Origin: Acanthochlamys bracteata
Taxonomy: Eukaryota; Streptophyta; Magnoliopsida; Pandanales; Velloziaceae
Direction: 5' to 3'
NCBI GenBank assembly: GCA_019914995.1
Contig: CM034128.1
Span: forward strand, 4,280,501 to 4,344,500
DNA: 64,000 nt
The position numbers were made by a program, and so were the translations under genes. A model generated the notes under the pieces. The model did no database searches and had not been told where the DNA came from. It was given only the letters and a program-made list of their open reading frames with translations. Positions 25,433 to 37,295 of the stretch are shown here, piece by piece (the stretch's first letter is position 1; each line of letters opens with the position of its first letter).

Positions 25433-28400
25433 CTAGTGGCCACGGAGCATCTTAACCCTTGGCATTGATTTCTTCAGTTGGCGAGCACGCTCTTTCTCTT
25501 CTTTCTTGCGCAGTGCCTCAGCACTGAGTTTGGTCTCAGCATCTTCAAAAAGCTTCTTCTTCTCTGTCTTCCTCTTCTGCAGTGTTTCTTGCCTTGCATT
25601 CTGAAGCTCCTTATATGCCTCTTGAGCTGCCTTAGCTCTTGCAGCCTCTGTCTTTGATCGAGCCTGAAGAGTACCCGGTACAATATGAGAAAATGGAATG
25701 TACCCAAAAAATGTGTTGGTTAAACTTGAAAAGGATAGTCTGAAAGGATGGTTACTGTACCTGTGAACTTAGCTTGTAGCGTCCAATTAAATCAATATAG
25801 TAAGGTACAAGTGCAACCAATCTCGTCAATTCAGCCATATTGTTGGCATCGGGTAGGACAAACTTGAAGACGAGAACTTTTTTGTGAGAGCCTGCGTGCT
25901 GATCTGAGAAATGCATGGAAATAAACCACTTTCCAAATTTCTCAAATGACTTCTCACCAAGGACCTGTAGGCAAGTGAACTTAAATGAGTCCCATGAAGA
26001 AAAATTCAATAGCTGATCACCTCATTATATTAATTAAAACAAAGCCAAAAACCTGCCAAATACTGGAGCAGACTTGCTGTGGAGTACAATACATTTATTC
26101 TTTCATGCAAATAAAACCACTGGTGGGATGTTCCTCCACTGCCTAATGATTCAAACAGGAAAAAGATCTTGTAAAAATGTAGCTTAATGTCTACAGTATG
26201 CAGTAACACCTACCAAGCTTAGAACCACTATAAGATGATGCATCCCCTTATACGTCCCAATGTCGTAAGGCATCTAAGTAGTACTAAAATGGGTTAATTG
26301 CAGTTCAACCCCTATGTTTATGGTCAAGCCTAGTACGCCCCCAAGGTATTCAAATGCAAAAGGGTAGCCCTTAGGTTTTAAGGACAGAACGGGACACCCC
26401 CTTCCATCAATTTATTTGTTAGTTAGTCATGGACCCAATATGCTGAATAAATCACAAATATACCCCCAAACCATTCACAGAAAACTTATAAGAAAAGAAA
26501 TTACAGCTCGAAAGAGATAAAGAAACAAAGACGGGAGTTGAAGGTCAGACTTCTTTATCGTAGCAGAGGGTATGGCTGACAAGGGAAAGCTTCTTGCTAT
26601 AATTTAAGCATTACTACATAAACTAGGGGCCACGGTTGCCATCACCAACCATCTCTGGCCACTGAAATTTGTGATGTGAAGCTCTTAAGTACAACAACAT
26701 GATCATGTAAAGGCTATCTTTGCTGTTCAATGAGATGTAAAGATATGATAAAATTTCAGTAACAGAAATGTAACGGTTCAGAAGTCCAATGGAATGTGAA
26801 TTACCCAAACTTGATCAATATGAAAATTGGGTCATTCAGTGAAACTCAGACCCTTGGAAAGTTTCAGTTCTACATCGTCCCAATTTTTTTAGTGTTGTTA
26901 TTCTTATTACAGAACTGTTTGTCTGCAAAAACAACAAGAAAAACCATGCAAATAACTGACATGATCAAACAAGGACCATAAATGTACAAATCCATGGAAA
27001 TTTCTGTTACAAATTCCTTTCTATGATAGGTTTTTGTTTTTTTGAAATATTGGCATAAAGAGAAGGAAATGAAAGTAGAATGACGGCAAACTAATGGTAT
27101 GGATTAATGGATCAATTCTGCTGTAGAAAAACTGTTTGTGATAAATTTTATGCCAAGAAGAAGGCAGTAGCAGAGAGGCAGCTATAAATCACCATCAAAA
27201 TTCACAGCAATGTTTCTCTCCTACACAAAGGGCTTATTTGTTCTTTTCCAAAAGATAGCAAATCCACGTGCGCTACATGTGACTGGTTTAGTGTGTTTTA
27301 ACGGTTGTTTTAGACAGAAAGTGGGTGCAGCTCCGTTCTTAAAACCTAAGAGCCACCTTTTTACATTTGAAACTCAGGGGGATATATTAGGTTCTACCAA
27401 AACCCAAGGAGGTTCAATACAATTAACCCCAAAATATAAATAACAATGATCTAGCATAAAGACTATTTTGGCAGTAGATCTAGGTAGGCTCACAAAAATC
27501 AAGGATGTCCTGTTCTAACAACTAAGGCTCACACCACTAAGTGGGGTCAACTATATTCATCCTTTCATCAAGCCGTGCTCTGTTATGGAAAACATATCAT
27601 CAGCTAGCCAATAGCAAGCAAATCATCCTTCATGGCTTCTAACCATGTATTAAGTATATCACTACCCCTCTTAATTGGAGGAGCTTCCATCAATTTACAT
27701 CTCAAAACAGGCACATTTTTAGGACTACCCTTTATAGAACCAATGCAAATCTTTAAAGGTCAAAATACAAACATGACTCCTGCGTATTAGCGTCCACATA
27801 TGCTTCAGAAGCTATCAGAAACTATAACCTCCTCAAAATAACATAACAACTTTAAGCAAGTAGAATTTATCATGCTTTCACTTTTATGATATTTTCTTCT
27901 TCAATTATACACAGAATATTTAGAGTATTTATGTAATCTGCAATTGAAGAATGATGTTTTGCCTAATGCAGGGCTGCCTTTGAAGAATGATGTTTTGCAT
28001 GAAATTTGTATTGGCAGAACAACAACCATGTATGTTTTGGCCTTGTGGGTCTTCCTATGCAAAAATATATTTTCCCTTTAAAGTCATTATTCTTGCGTGT
28101 GTATGTTGCAACTCATTATATCTTTAACATTACGCCTACAGGTTAAGAAGCTCTGCCAATATCAGATAGATACTTAAGAAAGTTTTGCATTGCTTCATAG
28201 AATTGTTAGTCCGTATATACAGACTTGGAGAAACTCTAAGAACTTCACATCCTAGCATAATGTGGCGACCTTAGTATGCCATAACCCAAAGAATGCAGCA
28301 CTGCTTTGAGACAACTACTTTTACAACTACTTCATGCTTCACAGCAAAAAAAAAAAAATTTATCATTCTAGCATAGCAACCCCTCCATCAAAACTTCCCG

Positions 28401-30044
28401 ACCCCCTCCTCCCCCCCACCCAAGGAAACCAACAGAACAAACCCAAACACAAAGAACAGGGAAGGCAATATTGCCCATCAAAATCAACATCTTCAACCAC
28501 TTTTGTTTTTGCAATCTTTCACATATAAATTAATGAAGCATAAACTGAGAACTTAAATTCTGCTTAATTTAGACAGATATGAAACTAATCCTGAATTAGT
28601 CAAGATTGGTTACAATAAACTTAAACTGAAATAATGCATGGCCATTCCTGTAAATTAGATTGCTGAATACCCTCCACGGGCTCACTATCGACTACTCTCT
28701 TGTCTGTGGCATGATAGCAGTTTGCAAGCAACCCTACAATGATTGGAACTTGGCAGGGCTAATAAATATCAAATCAGCATCAACAGGTCAACTACAAAGC
28801 ACTCTGACTGAATAATCAATAAAACACCCTTAACTCTTCCAAATGTTTAAACATGCTATGCAGTCCATCGCTATGAGCTTAGAATGGATCCAAACTAGCT
28901 TCTACTCATAACTGAAACCACAGGATTTACATTCCAAAAAACTGATGGGGCAGTTCTAACATTTTCAACTATATAAATATAAGCAAGCGTAAAGGACTCA
29001 GAGGAAAACCTGATCAAGAACAGCCTCAGTGATCAGGTCACCTGCGACCTCTTTCGACTCTGTCACAACCAAAAGGTCATCAGCAACCCATTTTCTCCCC
29101 GTAGGTGGTGCAGTCACTACCACCGCAAATCTTTGCAAATCTTTCATCTCCTTCTGCATTGCTTTCGCCATCTTTTTCCTCGCCACTGCCATCACAACAT
29201 GGTCCATGGAGTCCTCATTCAAAACAACTTCAAAAGTAATCATATCCTTTCTAGCAAAAACCAGATCCATAGCCCTGGAAATGAGATCATGCCGTGCCCG
29301 TAGCTCCATAGAAGCAAGCAAACCTTGACAAAACCTCCGACCACTAGCATAAAATTTAAAAACATCCTGCCCTTCTTTCAGCAACAATGGTGTGTCTTTC
29401 CCATCTCCAGTTCCAAGAAGACTGAAATTCTTAACAAAGATCGAATCTTCAGCCGCTGCAAACCTAGACGCCCACGATAAAGCAATGTTCTCGTTCTGTT
29501 TCCTCCCAGTGAAGAAATTAATCACGAACGAAATTAAGAAGCTAATACAAACAATCTCAATCGTGTAAGATTTGATCGATTTTGGCTCAGCAGGCGAAGA
29601 AGATGCGATCTTTTCTTGCTGGTCATTATCAGAAACCGGCGATTGAATATCTAATGAAGGATTTATATCTCGATCTGATTGATGATCAGGGGTTGAAATA
29701 ACTGGAATACCTTCGAACTCATCTTCATCCCAATATAAATCGAGCGACGGTGGAGTTTGTGGTTTGTGAATCGAAGGAGACGAAGCTTCTTGTTGTTGTT
29801 TCTGCTGCTGCTCTTGTTGTTGCTGTTGATCAGAAGAGAAGGTGGAAGTGGTCATGGTGGTAGGTGGAGAAGATTGGGGAAGAAGGTTGTTATCGAGTTC
29901 ATCGTCTTCATCAGTTGTGGGATCAAGTTCATCAGAGTCGAAACCTTCAAAGTGGTGATGGTTTGAAGAAGAGACAACCGAGATGATAGCGGAGAAGAAG
30001 AGTAAAAGAAGGAGAACAATCGCCGACGGCAAAGAGCTCGCCAT
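25433..30044 (-). CDS. CCDC47/DUF1682 family ER membrane protein
   Basis: Homologue of animal CCDC47, a subunit of the PAT chaperone complex of the ER multipass translocon; in Arabidopsis an At5g49945-type protein. Three exons on the minus strand (29010-30044, 25761-25964, 25433-25663) give 489 aa, all in phase 0. A signal-peptide-like hydrophobic N-terminus covers residues 1-26. A long acidic and Gln-rich luminal segment follows (about 33-145), then a single membrane segment at about 161-178 and the conserved cytosolic domain (NENIALSWASRFAAAEDSIF; FGKWFISMHFSDQH; LVALVPYYIDLIGRYKLSSQ). It ends in a highly charged Lys/Arg/Glu coiled coil, finishing MPRVKMLRGH. Intron 1 is unusually long (about 3.05 kb) and contains a TIR element and a LINE fragment. 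Identification is firm; the plant function is inferred from animals. Confidence 0.93.
26291..27430. mobile_element. Non-autonomous DNA transposon with about 110-bp inverted ends
   Basis: The left end begins GGGTTAATTGCAGTTCAA. The right end, reverse-complemented, begins GGGGTTAATTGTATTGAA. Similarity continues inward about 110 bases (for example CTTAGGTTTTAAG against its complement at 27335-27350). The element is about 1.14 kb inside CCDC47 intron 1, with no transposase frame. AAAAT flanks both ends (26286-26290, 27431-27435), a possible 5-bp duplication, but low complexity makes this weak. Long inverted ends suggest a Mutator-like origin; a 9-bp duplication is not seen. Confidence 0.65.
27500..27720 (-). 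mobile_element. RTE-type LINE 3'-end fragment in CCDC47 intron
   Basis: On the minus strand a decayed reverse-transcriptase C-terminus can be read: PPIKRGSDILNTWLEAMKDD with LLAIG, the counterpart of the plant RTE pattern RGRPKxTWxExIKxDL. It is followed by a sequence ending GTTGACCCCACTTAGTGG, the usual 3' end. It is 5'-truncated, as is typical for LINEs. Confidence 0.6.
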
Positions 30045-30952
30045 GGTTTCTGTTGTTGGGATCGAGAGAGCAGAACTGGATCGAAGTTCTCTGGGAATAA
30101 AATGAATTAAAATGATTAAAAAGAAATTTTTATTTTATCCATTATTAATCGTAGAACTAGTGATCAGTCTCAATTTTTAAAGAATTCGCAATATAAGTCA
30201 TTTATAATGCATATTTGCATGGAGAAGGATAATTTTCCTACAAGGGGATTCATATGAGAAAATTTGTGAAAATTCTGGTAACACTTCTGACTATGAATGC
30301 TAATAGGAATAAAAGTATTAAAATCTAAAAATTAAAAGACCCTAACTTCTAGATTCTGTAATAAATCTTAAACAGCTCCACCAACTAAACCCGTTAAATC
30401 TTTTTCAACAGGTTTCCAACTTCGCCATATCCTGCTTGAAAGCATTACAGGATTCTTCAGTATGATTGTATGAGAATCAACTGAACTATGTATCTTAGAA
30501 CTCGTTCAGCAATGTATTTAGATAATGTTTTATTTCAAATTTAATTTAATAAATTTTTTATAATATTTTAAAAAATAAATTATATATCATATATCAAATA
30601 TTTTTAAGTTAAAAATATAAAACTTATTTTTAAAATATTTAATATTTTTTATTTAAAAAAATTCTATTTATAAGCACTTTTAAACGGTGCCGCTTAGTAA
30701 CCTCCCCAAACAAGAAATCAAGCAACTTGAAAAAGGCTAAAAATTTAATTAGTCTATATAGCATTTGTAATCATACAAAGTGATCAACTATAGCTTCTAG
30801 CCTTCAAACAATTCACAGCCTGGTGACAAGTGCTGAATCTCTCTAGTTGCAAAACTGACTTCACGCAGAATTTACAAATAAGAGAACAGTGTAACACCAC
30901 CGCTGCTGCAACAAAACTGACAAATTATCTTGGGCAAGTGAATTACAATTTA
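30045..30952. other. CCDC47 promoter, MITE and PAM16 3' region
   Basis: A divergent MITE lies at 30498-30693. The remainder is AT-rich, with the CCDC47 leader at the left (minus strand) and the PAM16 3' untranslated region at the right. No further gene. Confidence 0.5.
30498..30693 (-). mobile_element. Tourist-like MITE with TTA target duplication
   Basis: Read on the minus strand it gives GCACCGTTTAAAAGTGC, then TTATAAATAGAATTTTTTT and the family A/T blocks. The other end is GAACTCGTTCAGCAATG. It is flanked by TTA at 30495-30497 and 30694-30696, inside a CTTAG match on both sides. Confidence 0.6.
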
Positions 30953-33358
30953 TCATGGTCCTGCATTTTTTTCTCGGTATACTGCTTCGAGGCATTCCTT
31001 TGCTCTATGGACCTTTGATTGGAGGTAAAAGCTTCCATTCGTAGCATTCCTCGCAAATAAACTATCATACCTCTGCAAACATTTGCAGAACAATGAGTTA
31101 ATTGGCATTGATACCTACCTAAGCTTAAACACAAAATCCAATTCTATTGACAAAAAAAAACAATAATGGTGTATCACTATGGGCTACAGGTACTTACCTG
31201 CAGAAGTTCTTCCCAGGATGTTTTCTCACTGACCCCCAGGATTTGTCTCGCTTCCTGTTCAGTCATGACCTTACCTGCTCTTCGTATGGTCTGTACAGCT
31301 TCATGGGCAGCACCAGTCTTATTTGCATCTACAACAACCAATGCAGGCAACATAAGCATATCCTGTTTCTATCACTGCTACACTAATATATCATAAGCCC
31401 ACAAAAGTATAATCAACAGAACAACAGAAAATTCATGTATACAAAATGATGATATATGCTGAAACAAGTGAGTATGCTGATGGGAACAAATGGATATTAA
31501 GCAAGTTATCAGTACTTATGCAAGAAAATTCTCCAAATATGTGGGAAAGATATATTTGAATAAACGTACACCAGCTTCATGTAAGACACTAAAACTTACT
31601 CTCGAGTGCTTTCCGATATGCTTGAATGACAGCCCTTCCTAGTACCCCTCCACCCAATACAAGCAAATTAGCTAGAAGCTTAGCAGCCTGCAAATGAAAA
31701 GGAATTATGAAAATTGAAATTGCAGGGAAAACAACCATGATTTCAGCTGCAAGCAGCTTTAAGAGGTATCTCCATGAACGATAGTGATTAGAGTTAAGAA
31801 AATCCTTTTAAATATGAGACATCTCATTTTAGAGAAGAGATACTACACCAGGTCCCTGACAAATCCCCATTTAGCCAAACAATTAAAATTCAACTCATTT
31901 TCACTTTGAATCATGTATTTCAAAAACTATATGTCTAAGTGCCAACAGGAGTCAAACTTTCTATCATGTTTAGATCATGATCCAAGAGTTGCATTCACAA
32001 GAAAGAGATTCATTGTCATAAATTCTCCAATGGAGATCATAAGGGGAGTTTATTGGGGGAATATAGCAAAAGCTCTTTAGAGAAAAGATTACCCATTTTA
32101 ACACCTACCAGTGCTTCATATCCATTTCTCAACCATCATCTCCACTATTTATTAAAAGTGCGTGCTTGCAATTTTAGAGTAAAACACCAAAAAAAAAATA
32201 TGTAACAAATTTGGCTTGACCATCTTATAACATTGCCATACATACAATGAGAAGTGGATGGTTACTCCTTTAAGTCCTAACCTAAATCAAACCCAGAAGC
32301 TTTCAGGCTAGCAAGACGCAAGTCTATTTGTACTGTTTGTATCTAGAAACTGTCAAAGATCTACTACCATCCATTAAATCAATGTTTATAAGGAACCAAA
32401 GGCAAAACCCAGCAAAACTGCACAAACCTATCAACGTCCTGGTCCAATAGAAGCTGTCATTCAAAAACCAAAGATAAACCAGTACATACTGGAAAACCTA
32501 TTTCCATAGAATTCTATGAAAGAGGGGAAATATCTTTTGACAAGAAATAGGAAAAAAGTGGACAAACATCTTGATGAGCACGCTTTTCCATAAGTTTCTG
32601 CGTAATGAACGCACGGGGTACCTAATTAACCAGTAGAATTCATGGAAGAGCTCTTAAGAAGGAATACTAACATTATGAAACACAATTTATCCTGTTTTAC
32701 CCAAATAGCCTACTATGCAGAGGAGGTGTGCCTCTAAATAGAAGTACTCATGAAAAGCCGCTAGTGGACATGAAAACTATGCTGGACATGAAAAACTCTG
32801 CTGATGATATTGCTAGAGGAGATAACAACAACAGAAAACTAGAACACTACTATGCAAGCTCTTTCACAGAATTAAATATAATGAAGTAGTGGGAAAACAC
32901 ACATTTCCTTATATAAAGCATTTAACAAACAAGTAAGGGACAACTACATCGCTGATCTTCTGTTTACCAGCTTAACATGAACTAATTGTACCAGATAAAT
33001 GTTTTCTATTCAAACGACAACATTTTTTGTTTGGGACAGCTACAAGGTAAGCAAGGACAAAATTTTACCAGAAGTTTTTTCCCTTTCTCTATCAACCAGC
33101 AAAAGTTCAGCAAAACTAAGCTTTTTTAATCCCAAAATTTAAGCAATATTTTACTTAAATTTCTAATTTTCTAATCAATCTTCCGACAAAACAACAGAAC
33201 CCTTTGAATCACTACCAGAAAGCCATTGGAAGAAATATAGAACAGATTAGATATCTTACAGATTCACATAAACAAGCTTCAAAAGCAATACACAAACTGA
33301 TTCAAACAGTGATATTCAACAACGCAGATTGGGAGCAAAACAACATGAACAATACCAT
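30953..33358 (-). CDS. PAM16: PAM16-like subunit of the mitochondrial import motor
   Basis: J-like protein that pairs with PAM18 and restrains its stimulation of mtHsp70 at the TIM23 channel; the Arabidopsis homologue (MUSE5) also dampens immunity. Exons on the minus strand: 31600-31687 (AAKLLANLLVLGGGVLGRA), 31198-31328 (EARQILGVSEKTSWEELLQ) and 30953-31072 (RYDSLFARNATNGSFYLQSK, then VHRAKECLEAVYREKNAGP). The first exon is inferred. An ATG at 33356-33358 directly followed by GTATTG would supply Met in phase 0, giving MAAKLLAN and a 113-aa protein against about 116 in Arabidopsis. The J domain lacks HPD, as expected for PAM16. The first intron (31688-33355) would be about 1.67 kb and shows no other gene. 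Confidence 0.85.
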
Positions 33359-33808
33359 TTCAAAGCTAATTCGAAGACGAACAAGATTGAGTAGATTATC
33401 TTCAGGCGATTTCCAGATTTTACAATTGAATAGCTCGAACTAAAAAATCAACCGAAACACTCGGAAAATAATAGTTTCGTTCTTTCTTCTCCTCAAAGCA
33501 GGTCTGGCGGCTGGCTTGCGCGTATTTTGGGTTGAGTCAAGTTGGACGAACTCAATCTTCTGGTTCACAATTTGACTCCACCCAGATTTAGTGCGGTTTG
33601 AATCTGGCTCGAAGATCAAACTCAAGTAGGGTTTGATTGATCTTGAAAGAATCTTATCACTGTCTTCTTTATACTTCATCCATGTTTATGTGTGAAAAGA
33701 AAAATTATGATAGCAATGAATTCTGTTTATTATTTATTTTGACAGACCAGTATATTTAATTGAATTTGTTGTTATAACTTATAACAATCATCATAACATA
33801 TATCTGTA

Positions 33809-34024
33809 GGGGTCGTTTAATAGTGCTTACTATAAAAAAATTTTTAAATAAAAATTTATTTTAAATTTTATCAGAAATAAATTTAAATTTTACAAAAAGA
33901 ACAATAATAATAATAATAATAATAATACTATATATTTAATTTTTAATTTTTTAAATACTATACAAAATTTAATAAAAAAATATAAATGTGTGAAATAGAA
34001 TGAAAAGTACTACGAAACGCACCA
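33809..34024. repeat. AT-rich MITE copy (Tourist-like family)
   Basis: Left end GGGGTCGTTTAATAGTGC; right end, reverse-complemented, TGGTGCGTTTCGTAGTAC. An (AAT)n microsatellite has grown inside it. No clear target duplication. Confidence 0.6.
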
Positions 34025-34214
34025 TCAAACACCACCTCAGAAATTACTACAAACAAACATTAAACGAGAACTGAAATAGCAATAATTTGAAAAAAAATGT
34101 AAAAGAAGTATAATAAACAAGGTAGTAAATTTTTTGATAAATATAAAAATCTTCCAAAAAGATACAAAGCCAGAACAAAGATCCATGAAGAAAAATACAT
34201 TTGAAAGTATTTAT

Positions 34215-34470
34215 AAAGAATGAGCTTATCTAAAACGAAAGATAAATTTAAAAAATAAACTCTATATTTATATAAAAAATAATAATAAAACTAAATAATA
34301 ATAAAATTTACGATATTAAATTTTTTTATATTTTTTAATTTTGAAAATATGTAAAATATTTTATAAAATTTATTAAAAATTATGAAATAAAAAATTAAAA
34401 TAAAAAGAAGAAAATAAAAAAAGGTGAAATGAATAGTTGGAAAACAAAACACTGCCAAACGAGTCCTAAG
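34215..34470. repeat. AT-rich MITE copy (Tourist-like family), eroded
   Basis: The right end, reverse-complemented, reads GGACTCGTTTGGCAGTG, and the internal A/T blocks match the family. The left end near 34215 is not clear. Confidence 0.45.
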
Positions 34471-34575
34471 AACAAAACTTGAACTTCCTACCAAAGTACA
34501 AACAAACAAAACGTCTAAAGATTTGATTAGAAAACAGCAGCAGCAGTTACTGCAGAATGATATCCATGCTTGAAC

Positions 34576-36090
34576 TTACAACATTCTTTGAATATCAGGG
34601 AATACAAATGAATTAGAGGCATCGAAAGCTGGGCGTTGGAAATCCTCAAGCATTCCGAAGCTGCACGTATCAAAGTTCATAGCCGAGAAGAAAGCGGGAT
34701 CATCTTCCAGAGCTTTAATATCCATAAGAGAATCATCATCGATGGAGTTATTGCTATTATCTGAGAATTTATTCTCTGAATTCCCGGCCCTAGAAACCAC
34801 TTCACTTGCCTTCACTTCATCTGATGGTCCAGAACTAGCCTTGGCATCATTGTTCGGTAAGGCAGGAGTATGGCCTTGGAACAAAGCTACATGGCCAAAC
34901 AACTTGTCCTTCCTTGAGAATGTCGTCCCACAAGAACAAAGCCACTTATCCTGGCCGCAGTGCTTCTCATGAGTCTTCAAATCTGCAATGACAGAGAACT
35001 TTTTTGTGTTGCATCTGCTGCAGGTGTAGGTCTTGTCACAGTGGCTCCGCTTGTAATGGTTCTTCACACACAAAATCGTCTTAAGAGGATGAAAATTCTT
35101 GTGCTCCTTGTTTCTCTTGCACCCAATAAAGGGGCATGAATATCGTTTTATAGGCACAGGCTCAGAACAAGCTTCTTTAGCAGGCTTCGCAAGGGCTGCT
35201 GGTGTTTTGTACTCATCACCATGGCCTCTCATGTGCATTCTTAAATTCGCATCCCGCTTGAACCCTTTTCCACAAATTGTACAGAAATGCGTATGTGGTG
35301 CTAAGATCTCTTCTTTCTCAAGCTGCAAGACTTCATAAGTACCAGGAAAAAGATGCTCTCCATCACCATCATCGTCATGGTCTTTAACATCATTCTCCTC
35401 GATGATAGCAGGTTCCATCGCTTCACCGGAAGGAGCACTTAAATCTTTGATCAGCTCATCGAACTCGGATGTATTCACTTTGTCCTTCAATAACACTTGA
35501 CCTGGCTGCGTAGTAGTATTAACGCTAGTATTAGATGAAGAACCGATGATATCATCCAACTGCCCAGTATAGCTGCTATTAGACATGAATGAGTTCTTCA
35601 TCGATGGCAGAAGATTCCCTGCCGTTGAAATAAGCTGAATAATGAAGGAAGTTAAATCAGCTTGCACAAGCTGCTGTTGTGCTGCGAACTCATTTGGATC
35701 AACAGAGATTCGACCTTGCCGATTGATCACCGAACGGACAATACCTTGCATCTGGTGGATCTTTTGCTCAAGAAAAGTGAGGCTCTGAAGCATTGCTCTT
35801 GGATTCCAATCAGGAACAGGATTATTAACTGGAGAAGGAACTGGTGTTTGTTTCAAAGAATCAATCTTTCTGGGTTCTTGCTCTGGATAGAAACCGCAAA
35901 GAGATTGAAGATTATTCAGATCTGGAGAATATTCAGGGAAAGATTTTTCAACTCTTGGAGTATAGAATGGATTTCTAGAATCAATTGGGGTAACAAGTTG
36001 CTGGTTTGTGTTGAGGATTTTTGAAGGATTATCAACCAAAGCAGAGATCTTTGATGAATTATCAGATGCCTGCATGATCTTAGGATGCAT
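34576..36090 (-). CDS. STOP1: STOP1-like C2H2 zinc-finger transcription factor
   Basis: SENSITIVE TO PROTON RHIZOTOXICITY 1 type regulator, which in Arabidopsis drives acid and aluminium tolerance genes. Single coding exon, 504 aa, starting MHPKIMQASDNSS. Four zinc-finger units are visible: FCTICGKGFKRDANLRMHMR, YSCPFIGCKRNKEHKNF with LCVKNHYKRSHC, YTCSRCNTKKFSVIADLKTH and WLCSCGTTFSRKDKLFGH. The N-terminus has the family block AMLQSLTFLEQKIHQMQGIV. The reading frame stays open 58 codons further up to an ATG at 36264, but an AG acceptor at 36146-36147 with a pyrimidine-rich tract indicates a 5'-UTR intron there, so the MHPK start is preferred. A hairpin MITE sits about 800 bases upstream of the start. 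STOP1 itself rather than a STOP2-like paralogue is likely but not proven. Confidence 0.92.
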   Translation of the reverse strand: MHPKIMQASDNSSKISALVDNPSKILNTNQQLVTPIDSRNPFYTPRVEKSFPEYSPDLNNLQSLCGFYPEQEPRKIDSLKQTPVPSPVNNPVPDWNPRAMLQSLTFLEQKIHQMQGIVRSVINRQGRISVDPNEFAAQQQLVQADLTSFIIQLISTAGNLLPSMKNSFMSNSSYTGQLDDIIGSSSNTSVNTTTQPGQVLLKDKVNTSEFDELIKDLSAPSGEAMEPAIIEENDVKDHDDDGDGEHLFPGTYEVLQLEKEEILAPHTHFCTICGKGFKRDANLRMHMRGHGDEYKTPAALAKPAKEACSEPVPIKRYSCPFIGCKRNKEHKNFHPLKTILCVKNHYKRSHCDKTYTCSRCNTKKFSVIADLKTHEKHCGQDKWLCSCGTTFSRKDKLFGHVALFQGHTPALPNNDAKASSGPSDEVKASEVVSRAGNSENKFSDNSNNSIDDDSLMDIKALEDDPAFFSAMNFDTCSFGMLEDFQRPAFDASNSFVFPDIQRML

Positions 36091-36720
36091 CTTTTTTCTT
36101 TTTCTTTTTTCTTTCACTTGGGATCTACTGACACTTCTCCACAAGCTAAAACATAAGCAAACAAGATTGATTGATTGATTGATTGATTGAATCAAGATCA
36201 ATTTATCAACCTCTACTCGAGCCACACAAATTTTATCTACCAAAAAAGTCAAAAGAATGAACAATCAGTAAATAGAAAAAAAGAACGAAAAAGATGCAAA
36301 CTTCAAACTCAAGAACAACAAAAGAAACTAACTACATACAGAAAAAATTTGAAAATTTCAGCTACCCAGAAAGCAGGATAACAGAATCAGATGCTCCCCT
36401 AAAAACAAAAGCAAGAGTCTTTATTTATACTAATCTCAAACAGAACTTTAAAAAAAAAAAAAAAAATCAATTTACCTCATCAAAACAGGGGAAAAATTGC
36501 AACTTTAAAGAAGGCAGGATCTACGAACACTGAAAAAACTTGAAGCAGATAAGAAACTGAAAGAAAGAAGTGAGCTGTTTTTCTGTGGTTAAATTGGAAA
36601 CCAAGTGGAAGTTGCCTTCTTTGTTGTTCTTCTAGTTGAATGAAAGAACGAGAGGGCTGCTGAAGACCCACTGAAGCGAGCTCAACCAATGGATTGAACT
36701 GTTTGGTTTGACCTTTTGAA
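36091..36720 (-). promoter_or_regulatory. STOP1 5' UTR with probable intron and ATTG microsatellite
   Basis: A likely splice acceptor (TTTTAG) at about 36146 and a CT-rich minus-strand leader around 36560-36700 suggest a non-coding first exon. A perfect (ATTG)n run lies at about 36166-36189 (plus strand), and an A-rich tract at about 36449-36466. The transcription start is not determinable from sequence. Confidence 0.5.
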
Positions 36721-36888
36721 TTTGTTTTTATACTACTAGTTCTTTTGTAAGTTCATTTTACTAAGAAAATTTTTAGAATCGCTAATAAAATAAAATTCTT
36801 CTTAAAAAATAAAAATTTTAGTTAAAAATGAAATTTATTTTTATCTAAAAATTAATAAAAAATTTTATAATTTATATATATATATATA

Positions 36889-37295
36889 GGGATAGGATAT
36901 AGGCACTCCATCGGTTTTTTCGGTCATATTTGGCCGGAGAGACCTCTAAATCCGATCTTCACCGTTGGATATATAGTGCTATGAGTCGGAAACATCTTTA
37001 CAAATTTCATTCAATCGGACCATTTATCGACCTTCATCATCTGCCACTTGATCAAGATGACTCAAATAGTAAAAGTTGACAAAATATATATTTTTTGTTT
37101 TTGAGTCATCTTGATCAAGTGGCCGGATGAAGGTCGATTCGTGGTCCGATTGAACTGAAATTTGGTAAGTACGTTTCTAACTCATAGTTCTACATATCCA
37201 ACGGTGAAGATCGGATTTGGAGGTCTCTCCGGCCAAATATGGCCGGAAAAACTGATGGAGTGTATATAGCACATGGAGTGCCTATATCCTATCCC
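36889..37295. mobile_element. 407-bp palindromic (foldback) MITE inserted in a TA microsatellite
   Basis: The left end GGGATAGGATATAGGCAC is matched exactly at the right end on the opposite strand. The arms pair over nearly the full length (about 190 bases each): TTTGGCCGGAGAGACCTC, AAATCCGATCTTCACCGT, CTTGATCAAGATGACTCA and others recur inverted. The loop is only a few tens of bases. The right arm has a 20-base extra segment repeating TATAGCACATGGAGTG. Both flanks are (TA)n, as expected for insertion at TA. No coding capacity; transcripts would fold into a long hairpin. Confidence 0.85.

Larger units (their letters stand above)
33359..34575. other. PAM16 promoter and two MITE-like blocks before STOP1
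   Basis: GC-richer DNA at about 33440-33660 is the likely PAM16 leader/promoter. It contains an open 79-codon minus-strand frame without homology. Two AT-rich MITE-like blocks follow (33809-34024, 34215-34470), with an (AAT)n run at about 33904-33928. The last 50-100 bases are the STOP1 3' untranslated region. Confidence 0.5.

Noticed and set aside
33440-33679. 79-codon minus-strand frame just upstream of the PAM16 ATG
   Set aside because: No homology; better explained as leader/promoter of PAM16.
36091-36264. 58-codon N-terminal extension of the STOP1 frame
   Set aside because: A good splice acceptor lies inside it, and family members start at the MHPK-like Met, so it is taken as 5'-UTR/intron.
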